NCBI GenBank assembly: GCA_009746045.1
Contig: RPFO01000178.1
Location: 96,001 to 160,000 of the forward strand
Length of the DNA: 64,000 bases
From: Mesostigma viride
Lineage: Eukaryota; Streptophyta; Mesostigmatophyceae; Mesostigmatales; Mesostigmataceae
Direction: 5' to 3'
Both the position numbers and the translations under genes were made by a program. The notes under the pieces were generated by a model that saw nothing but the letters and a program-made list of their open reading frames with translations, made no database searches and was not told where the DNA came from. Shown piece by piece: positions 55,749-64,000 of the stretch. Position 1 is the stretch's first letter. Each line of letters opens with the position of its first letter.

Positions 55749-58700
55749 ATGAGTTCAGACACCGGATTTTCTCTCGAATTACGCGCGACGTTGTCCAGGG
55801 ATGCCGACTCCATTTCGAGTTTGGCAATGGCAGCGATGGATGGGAAGAACCAGGTTGCGCCCTCCAAGGACATGGTTTTGAAACAATGCGCCGCGTGGCT
55901 GGTTGACATGCTGCGTGGCGCATCCTTTCAGCAAGCGTGTGTTGTTATGTCCTCCATCCCGGCTCACATTGTGGTTCAAGAGGGGCTGTTTTCTCCCGTG
56001 GCGCGGGCTATCCGAGATATGCTCTGCTCCTTCCATGACTTGGGCGTTGTCTGGCAAACGACAGCTCGCGCTCGTTTCCTGCGCCTTCCTGCCGTTGCCA
56101 TCGGCGTCCTGCTCTCCAGCGACCAGCTGGCGGCGCGGAGCGAGAACCTGGTGTTCGTCGCGCTGACGGCCTGGTTCCAGGCGCAGGGCATCCTCCGAGC
56201 AGGGTCCCTTGAGCTTGTGGATTCCCTGGGCCACAAGCCGCTGGTGCGGCTACTCGGCCGGCTGCTGCGGTACCCTATGATGAGGTGGGCCCCACCATGC
56301 CGTGCCCTTGCGCCATGCCATCGCGCCGTGCCCTTGCACCATGGCCCTAATTGTGCGGTGCTTTGCATTGCGACACGTCTGCCACGTTTGCACTAGCTCC
56401 CCCTCAACGTGCATCCAGCGACTTTCCAGCGACTACCCCGCACTGAGATGCCTTGGCTTGCTGCCGTCGGTGATCATTCTGCCCTGCTGTCATTGTCATA
56501 GGTGATCATTCTGCCTTGCTGTCATAAGAATTTGTGACCATTCTGCCCTGCTGTCATAAGAATTTGTGATCTTTCTGCCCTGCTGTCATTGGCATTCGTG
56601 AACAGTCTGCCCTGCTGTCATTGGCATTGGTGAACACCCTGCCCTGCTGTCATCCGCAGCACCGGCTTCCTGGACCGTGTTGTTTGCCAGGCGCCCTGGG
56701 TCAGGCAGGACGACGGCCCTGGCGGCCTTCTACAGGTGGCGCGCGATGCCATCACCTATCGTGCGTACGGCAGGCGCATGCGGCACCACTTGGCGACTTC
56801 CAGCGTGTTCTGCGGCACTTGCCAGGATGCCCAGGGGGGCGGGCAGCAGGCGGGCAGCGTGGGGGCGTGTGCGTGCCAGCGGTGCTCAAGAGGGGGAAAG
56901 GATGCGCTGACGCCGGGGCTTGCCTTTACCCCGCGACCTGGCTGGTGCCGTGTGCGCGCAGCCAAGTTGGCGTGGCGCGTGCCTCCCATGGCAGCCACGC
57001 CTTGCGGTGCATGGACGGCCCCATGTCAGCCCTCGGCTGGCCCCCATTCCCTGACAGCCAGCAACGGGGCCAGCACCATTGCTGGCAGCAGCAGGGGTGC
57101 TTCCATGAGGGCAGAAACATGGGCGAGCACCGGCCGTCCAGAACAGAGGCGCAGCGCTGGCGGGCAGTGTTCACCCCCCCCGTCAACCCCAGCCATCGAG
57201 GCCCCGTACGCAACGGAGTCCCCGCGGTCGCCAGCCGGGCCGGCAGTGAGGTTGTTGAGCACCTGCGGGGGCGGGCAGCAGTGCGACTATGGCGGCGTGG
57301 TCCTGATGCGCTCGCCTTGCGTTCACCTGGCAGGCTACAGGTGGGTGTTGCCGCCTTCCGTCGCTGGCCCAGGCCGCTAGGCACTAGGGTTTGCGCGCGT
57401 AGCCAGCCATGGGTTTGGCTTATCAGGCTTGTAGCTGTCTACTCGTTGGCAGGGCCATGGACACCTTGCTTCGTCGTGGCCTATACGCGTTTGTTTGGCA
57501 CACAGGTAAGCGTGCAGCTGCCCACTCGGTCCCATGCATGCACACTGGTCTGATCTGGCAAGTGTGCGAGCAGTGCATGCGTATGCCAGCACATTGCACT
57601 GCTGTGTGCCCAGGCAGTGTGGGGCAAGAAGGCACGCGTTGGGCACAGCTGCCGTCGCCCGGGTTATGTTTGACGGCGGTTGTGTTTGCTTCCACCACAT
57701 CTCAGCGCGTGCACCGGTCCCTGGGTTGTGTTTGGATGGCGGTTCACGGTGGCTGCATGTACGTTCAAGAGGGAGGGTGGTTGGGGGCTCCTGCCGTTAA
57801 GCAAGCATGCCAACAGAGCGCCAGGATGCTGATGACGTGCCCATCCCCCACGCATGCAGCTGCAGCGGGGCCCACCTGTCCCACCTTGGCACGTGAAGCT
57901 TGATCGAGTCGCATGAGGTTGGAGGATGGGAGGCAGAAAGAGGCAGGGTCCTCTGGGTGTCCAACTGACTCTCATCGTGGATTGCTGAGTCATCGCGGCG
58001 GATGACATCATGAGTCATCGCCGCAGCTCGCACCATGTGCGTGTCCGGAAGCGGAATCCAAGGATGAGACAGCAGCAGGATGATGTCATCGTGAAGGATG
58101 ATGACATCGTGAAGGATGATGTCATCGTGAAGGATGATGTCATGACGCATCTCTATGCGGGGCATCCTGATTGCTGGCAGGTCCAGCCTGGCGCGGCACG
58201 CTGCTGCTGTGTGGGGTGGTACGACGAGCGGTGACCACGTGCTGGTGGGCGATTAGCCATGTGGCCTTGGGGGAAGGGCGCGGCCTGCGGCGCTGGATAC
58301 ACCATCCCAAGTCCGGTCTGGATGAGGACAGGGCGTGCTCCACCTGAGAAATTAGTTGGGGGGATGCCAACTAACTTACAGAAACGGGAGCGGGTGCCTT
58401 TCAGGCTTCAGTCACCCCTGCCCTTGGCATCTTGATCTACAGAGCCTCCGGTGCTGTGTGGCATCATGGGCAGAAGAGGGGAGGAGGGGAGGAGGGGAGG
58501 AGGGGAGGAGGGGAGGAGGGGAGGAGGGGAGGAGGGGAGGAGGGGAGGAGGGGAGGAGGGGAGGAGGGGAGGAGGGAGGAGGGGAGGAGGGGAGGAGGGA
58601 GGAGGGGAGGAGGGGAGGAGGGGAGGAGGGGAGGAGGGGAGGAGGGGAGGAGGGGAGGAGGGGAGGAGGGAGGAGGGGAGGAGGGAGGAGGGGAGGAGGG

Positions 58701-61517
58701 AGGAGGGGAGGAGGGGAGAGGGGAGGAGGGAGGAGGGGAGGAGGGGAGGAGGGAGGAGGGGAGGAGGGGAGGAGGGAGGAGGGGAGGGGAGGAGGGGAGG
58801 AGGGAGGAGGGAGGAGGGGAGGAGGGAGGAGGGGAGGAGGGAGGACGGGAGGACGGAGAGGACGGGAGGACGGAGGACGGAGGACGGGAGGACGGGAGGA
58901 GGGGAGGAGGGGACGGCCCGAGGACGGGAGGAGGGGAGGAGGGAGGAGGGAGGAGGGAGGAGGGAGAGGAGGAGGGGAGAGGGGAGGAGGGGAGGAGGGA
59001 GGAGGGGAGGAGGGGAGGAGGGGAGGAGGGGAGGAGGGGAGGAGGGGAGGAGGGGAGGAGGGGAGGAGGGGAGGAGGGGAGGAGGGGAGGAGGGGAGGAG
59101 GGAGGACGGAGGACGGGAGGACGGGAGGACGGGAGGAGGGGGAGGAGGGGAGGAGGGAGGAGGACGGAGGACGGGAGGACGGGAGGACGGGAGGACGGGA
59201 GGACGGGAGGACGGGAGGACGGAGAGGACGGGAGGACGGGAGGAGGGGAGGAGGGGAGGACGGCCCGAGGACGGGAGGACGGGAGGAGGGGAGGACGGGA
59301 GGACGGGAGGAGGGAGGAGGAGGAGGGGAGGAGGGGAGGAGGGGAGGAGGGGAGGAGGGGAGGAGGGGAGGAGGGGAGGAGGGGAGGAGGGGAGGAGGGA
59401 GGAGGGAGGAGGGGAGGAGGGGAGGAGGGGAGGAGGGGAGGAGGGGAGGAGGGGAGGACGGGAGGACGGGAGGACGGGAGGACGGGAGGACGGGAGGACG
59501 GGAGGACGGGAGGACGGAGGACGGGAGGACGGGAGGACGGGAGGACGGAGGACGGAGGACGGGAGGACGGGAGGACGGGAGGACGAGAGGACGGGAGGAC
59601 GGGAGGACGGGAGGACGGGAGGACGGGAGGACGGGAGGACGGGAGGACGGGAGGACGGGAGGAGGGGAGGAGGGGAGGACGGCCCGAGGACGGGAGGACG
59701 GGAGGAGGGGAGGACGGGAGGACGGGAGGACGGGAGGACGGGAGGAGGGGAGGAGGGGAGGACGGCCCGAGGACGGGAGGACGGGAGGAGGGGAGGACGG
59801 GAGGAGGGGAGGAGGTGGCCACGTCATGAACCAGCCGCCACCGTGCGGACTGTCCACAATCCTCCCGTTCCGTCATGCCACCAGGCATAGCATCAACACA
59901 TATGCGTGAAGGCACCCCCCTTTCTCATCAACGCGCTACTTCCCTTTCTATAGGAAGCCTGTGCTAGCTATTTCTGTATACTGCGTGATATACCGCGTGA
60001 TATACTGCATGATATACTGCGTGATATACTGCGTGGCGGGGCGGGCACCTTGCGGCGCATGCATCCATGGCCAGGGTGTGGTGAGGGCCGACAACGTGCC
60101 TCCCTGCTGCCGCGCACGTGTGGCCACGAAAACACGTGACAATATCGGGTCATGAGCATGCGTGCTGGGGGTGGACGCTGGCCCCCAAATTGCTTCATTT
60201 CCTCCTCCAACCCTTTTCCCGTATGATTGGTTCCATAATTGGCCTCATGACGACCACCCAAGACGTGATGCCCCGCGAGTTAAGGTTTGGCATGTCCATC
60301 GGGGGAGCGGGACTGGCGTATCGCCCACCGTGGCATATGCGACCGACTTGGGACAGGCCGTGTGCTCATCGTGGTGTGTGTGCCAATTGTTGCTCCTGTG
60401 TTGGGGATGGGCCCATGTGCTGGGTGGGGTTTGTGGTATACGGGGGACACCACACCCCGTCGCGCTGGGATGGCCGTCCCTGCATGCCCCTGGGCTCTGC
60501 GCCCACGGCTTGTCCCGTACGATGGGGCGCTGTCAGCGCCCGTTTTTTCCCTCACCTCCCCGTCCTGTGTGCACCTGCGCACATGCACATCATGGGCGTG
60601 CTGACATCCTGCGTGTTGTGCTGTCATGTGGTGCATGGCTGGCTCCCGTCAGGCTGTGGCTGGAAATCGCATGCACCTGCAGGGACCACGCTCGCGCGAC
60701 AGGTGGCCACACGGGCACGCGAGAGAACATGGTGAGGAGGCAAGAGGGCATGCGGGCAGGCGGGGCCCCGCACCATCATGCAGCAGAAGGCGCGGGCGCC
60801 AGCAACACGCTGCGGTGCTTTGTCTGCTGTGACGTGGAGGTCATGCCCGACCTGGTCATGCCCGACCAGGTGTGCCCAGGGGGCCAAGGGCAGGGAGAGC
60901 CGTCGCAAGACGTGGCCGATGACAGCATAAGCCCACGGCGTATCGCGGTCTCCGCTACCCATGGTGACAGCAGCCAGCAGCAGGCATGCGTGCGTGTGCC
61001 AGGGGACCTTGCGGATGCGACAGGTGGCGGACAGGGAGGCGGCAGCAACCACCCCACCGGCTCCGTTTGCGTCTGCAACAGGCGCCAGGGGTCCCCACTT
61101 GGGCACACGGTGGGGCACAAAGAGCCGTGTTTGCTTGGCAGCTCTGCTGGTTTACGTCCGGGTTGCACAGGGGGGGTACTGCTGGAGGGGCATGGCAGCC
61201 AGAGGGTGCATCCCACCCAGGTGTTGCCCAGGGTGGGGCCCCTTGAAACCTCCCCAAAGGCGCACGAGCCTAGGGCACATGCTTCTGAGCGGCGCACGAC
61301 CCGCCCCGTGACCTGTTTTTTGGCGGGTCGGCTGTCGCTGCACACGCAGCCGCGCGGGTGGTACGACGTGAGCGTGTCGTTCCAGCACGTTTTTGAGATC
61401 TATGGGAAGGGACGGCGCGCGCCGCGGTACGGCCTGACGGATGCGCTTACGCTGGGCAGCTGCAGCAACCGGGCGTCTTCCCTCAAGATAACCGCCTTGT
61501 TTCAGATAATGGCGTGA
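55749..61517 (+). CDS. BTB-BACK family protein (LRB/POB1-like), 5' part and middle exons unresolved
   Basis: Probable substrate-adaptor-type protein. First recognised exon ends at 56284; 55749 is the first ATG of its frame. It encodes a BACK domain: LVDMLRGASFQQACVVMSSI, then ARFLRLPAVAIGVLLSSDQL, AARSENLVFVALTAWF and RLLGRLLRYPMM, which tracks the plant LRB/POB1 BACK region (EEVMALPLAGVEAILSSDEL, ASEDAVYDFVLKWA, RYIRFPFM). Second exon 56660-57340 (phase 2 at both ends) encodes STGFLDRVVCQAPWV, RDAITYRAYGRR and a long low-complexity insert, then VVLMRSPCVHLAGYR. The last exon, starting near 60784 and ending at the stop 61515-61517, encodes TLRCFVCCDVEVMP, another insert, then YDVSVSFQHVFEIYGKGR and ASSLKITALFQIM, similar in order to the LRB C-terminal region. 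Exons between 57341 and 60784 are unresolved, and an N-terminal BTB domain was not found. Family call is inferred from remembered alignments. Confidence 0.6.
56479..56659 (+). repeat. 32-bp array ending at a 3' splice site
   Basis: CTGCC(C/T)TGCTGTCAT recurs at 56479, 56511, 56543, 56575, 56607 and 56639, a spacing of exactly 32 bp. The last copy runs straight into CCGCAG, the acceptor of the second recognised BTB-gene exon (start 56660). The repeated block is thus the polypyrimidine/branch region. Confidence 0.88.
58081..58143. repeat. 18-bp tandem repeat
   Basis: About three and a half copies of ATGATGTCATCGTGAAGG (one copy has GACATC) in the large intron of the BTB-type gene. Confidence 0.85.
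58472..59815. repeat. 1.3-kb purine-rich array (GGGGAGGA / GGGAGGAC)
   Basis: Degenerate 7-8 bp repeat. The first 374 bases (58472-58845) contain only A and G on the + strand. Later blocks alternate GGAGGAGGG with GGACGGGA units and a recurring motif GACGGCCCGAGGACGGGAGG (four times). All six frames stay open for more than 450 codons, giving nonsense Gly/Glu/Arg or Pro/Ser/Leu proteins. It lies between recognised exons of the BTB-type gene. Confidence 0.93.
59980..60036. repeat. 14-bp tandem repeat GTGATATACTGC
   Basis: About four copies of the unit (G/A)TGATATACTGC(G/A)T in the large intron of the BTB-type gene. Confidence 0.85.
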
Positions 61518-64000
61518 ACACTACCGGCGTGGTGTGTTATGGGCCTGAAGTTCTGACTTCAGGTTTGTTTCAAACTATATTTTAAATGACCCCTTATGAA
61601 TGAAATATATGATCTAGCCTTGGGAGCCAAATTTGATGGACGCTGATTAATTAGCTGCGGCAGCCGTTTCCATCTAGAAACTGCCTGCGCTGTGCAATGA
61701 ACATTAGAGCCCTTCTGAACCACCGACTTAGACCACCGACCCGCCTTATGCACTGACCAAAACCGGCGTCGCGCCTCGATTAGGTACGACGTACCTAGAT
61801 GGACTGCCCTAAATTTAACAAAATTCAGAAGTACGATAGACCAGTTTAGATATCGGGCCGTTCGTGGTCAGTCGGCGCAGCATACGCAGCGCCAAGATGT
61901 GATTCCGCCGCGCCGCGCGAAATCTAACCACTTTTCTTCGTACCCACCCGTCCGTAGCTACCGTACGTCAGTTCCTACGTAGGGGTCGCCAGAAGGGGCG
62001 CCGCGCGACAGAACCGGCCCCGAACTCCGCCTTGATTTCAGTCGGAGCCCGTTTAGGTCAGAGTGCCGTCGTCGGTGGTTCAGAAGGGCTCTGTTGTAGC
62101 CACGGTGCAGCATGTGCTAGTACCCGGCTGGGGGTATCCACACCAGCCGACATGGCGCCTACGTCGAGAATCCTTGATAGAGCTTCCAAAACAGCCTATT
62201 TACTTTCAGCCCAATTGTAGGGATCATGTGCATATCTCTATATAAGTAGGCTGTGATAATTATGTTGTATTGAATTACTATGCAGAGCAGGGTTCAGGGC
62301 TGAACCAAGCTGAAGTCTCCCGCCCTTCTCAACTTACCATGCCCTTCTCGACCTTACAACACCATTGTGGCTCCCAGGCACATGTAGGCGCACTCCGCCT
62401 TGAATGCTCGGCAACGTGCCTACAAAACTCTCTAAGTTAGGGGTGCACCGTCAATCTTTCGCTCCCCAATGCGAAAAAAGGGGATCTCCAACATGAAATC
62501 CATCTTCCTCTCACAACGACAGAAACTATCCCAGCAGAACGGCCAGAAGCGCTTGGGCTAAGCTTGGCCCGTCATCACGTGAGTGCAGCATGCACGCGTG
62601 CAGATGCCAGGGGTAATTCTCAGTGCAATAAGTATGCTGAGTACTGTAAATGCTTTGTCTCCTTGATGCTGAGTACTGTAAATGCGGAGTCAACGCAAGC
62701 CGCGTCAGACCTGGGTATTACCAGCTAGGGCTTAGTAGCTTAGGTGTAATCTGCACAATGCCCGGCCTTTCCTGAGGCTTCAAATGAAATCAAGGGCCTA
62801 GTAATGCCCGGTATTTGGGTCATGACTTCTTACGTCCAGTGACCAGCTTGCATTGTGCAAGCTTCAACAACCTTAAAATTCAAGCGCTATTTGCATATCA
62901 ACCTGTTACCGTGGTTTTGAGTGGCCTTATGTAATCCGCCAAGCTAAAAGGGGTTGGCAATACCATTTTTCACAGCGCTGAGTAGCTGGATACGTCATCA
63001 ATGGAACTGGGATGAAAATCTTTCCGTCCCTAGGGATCACTTACATCCTGAACTTGGACAGCACTTGTGAAGCTAACGAAATCAATGAACGCTCCCCAGG
63101 ATGCAACGCATTTGAGCAAGAAAAAAACGCTACACGACTCCCCCAAGATTGTGCTAGATGTGCAAAATATCAGGCTTGCGGGACGCTGTGCAGTGTGCAT
63201 CACCAAGGAGCAACGTCGTCTTAGTAACTGTAACAGGCTGGCAATGCAGCGTCTACTTGCCTGACGAACAACAGGACGAAGTAAGATCAAAATCATAACT
63301 TAGCACGTAGTGGAATCACCTTCACGTTAATTACTCACGGAATTACAAGTCGTAGCCGACTAGATATGCCTACAATGCCTGTCACCATTTTCTCCATCAA
63401 ACTAGATGCCTTGTTGGATGAGATTGTTGGATGTCTCATGCATTTGCTGGCGCCGGCCCGCAAAATAATCGCCCTTGGCTGGATTACCAAAATCCTCTCC
63501 ACAAAAGCATGTCAGCTGGTACACAGTATGGTACGAAGTCGGTAGTAGAAAGTACGGTATAATCACAAATGAAGACATTCCAACATTCTTTGCTTGGAAA
63601 AAATACTTTAGGCATCATCTATACAAGTTGGGTATGGTAAGTAGTACGGAAAGGCAAGTTGACTCGCGAGTGTGCACGGGCTATTATTTGGCAATGGCTT
63701 CCCGCCCGTGCACGATTGGAAACTGGCTTATAAAAACCAGTCTGATGTCCTCGGCAGCACTTACTAACCAAAGTCGAAAACTTTTGGCAGCTGCCCTTAC
63801 AGTTGTGTGCGGAAGCTCTGTTAATAATTATTTTTATCCTCTTGTCATGCTCCAAATCGTGCATAGCGTTGCTGTGAGGTAGGGGTTGGTGCCCAGAATT
63901 GACGAAATCAATCGCAATTGGTAGTTGGAAACGGCGGTAGCCAGTGGTACAGTGGAGCCTATCGTGTTGCAGGAAATGCTGCAGACCTGAGCCACCGTGT
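61518..64000. other. Intergenic to window end, no gene recognised
   Basis: Lower GC than the genes to the left. The longest frame (63475-63882, +, 135 codons) has no motif and poor protein-like composition. The only structure seen is the 22-bp inverted repeat at 61706/62071. Confidence 0.5.
61706..62092. repeat. Perfect 22-bp inverted repeat, possible MITE remnant
   Basis: AGAGCCCTTCTGAACCACCG plus AC at 61706-61727 is exactly the reverse complement of 62071-62092, with 343 bp between the arms. I see no clear target duplication, so a transposon origin is only a suggestion. Confidence 0.7.

Noticed and set aside
58356-59915. Gly/Glu/Arg- or Pro/Ser/Leu-rich frames of about 480-517 codons
   Set aside because: Translation of the polypurine array; open in all six frames.
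63475-63882. 135-codon + strand frame near the window end
   Set aside because: No motif, no splice context, and a comparable frame on the other strand.

Overview
This window is nuclear DNA of an intron-rich, GC-rich eukaryote, most likely a green alga (Chlorophyta); the species cannot be named from it. The pointers are a short TTTAGGG-type telomeric stretch, a plant-type BTB-BACK gene resembling the LRB/POB1 family, a chalcone-isomerase-fold gene, a kinesin-14 and an organelle-style tRNA-Cys. Nothing looks bacterial: coding sequence is cut into GT-AG (and some GC-AG) exons, and most long open frames are read-through of minisatellites.

Layout. (1) 1,569-14,454, + strand: a 12-exon gene for a Slo/BK-type potassium channel with six membrane segments, a pore and two RCK domains. 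Its introns hold several minisatellites and a short telomeric repeat. (2) About 14,500-28,900: a transposon graveyard. It holds a 5'-truncated LINE with a 12-bp target duplication, a minus-strand LINE carrying a nested 1.7-kb TTAA-flanked element, a LINE with a YMDD reverse transcriptase split by a 0.9-kb inserted element, and a long TTG/TCG/TCC microsatellite. (3) 29,237-31,848: two small host genes head to head, a CHI-fold protein on - and a 118-aa conserved-looking protein on +. (4) 32,527-39,000: organelle-like tRNA-Cys, a TA-flanked MITE, an ORF1-only LINE derivative, and several LINE 3' ends sharing terminal hairpins and TTAA-like tails. (5) 39,047-about 52,690, - strand: a 14-exon kinesin-14 with the motor in the middle, coiled coil before it and a glutamine-rich tail after it. 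(6) About 55,749-61,517, + strand: a BTB-BACK-type gene whose large intron carries a 1.3-kb purine-rich array. (7) 61,518-64,000: no recognisable gene.

The genes do not form a pathway; they are ordinary nuclear neighbours. The most unusual theme is at exon edges. In both large genes the 3' end of an exon together with its 5' splice site is repeated, exactly or nearly, inside the following intron. The clearest case is the kinesin exon ending at 42,370, which has six further 22-bp copies carrying the same GC splice donor. A 32-bp array abuts a 3' splice site in the BTB gene, and a hAT-like element sits on a kinesin 3' splice site with its target duplication covering the acceptor AG. The second theme is that several LINE families here end in one of two conserved 3' hairpins followed by a short A/T-rich tandem tail.
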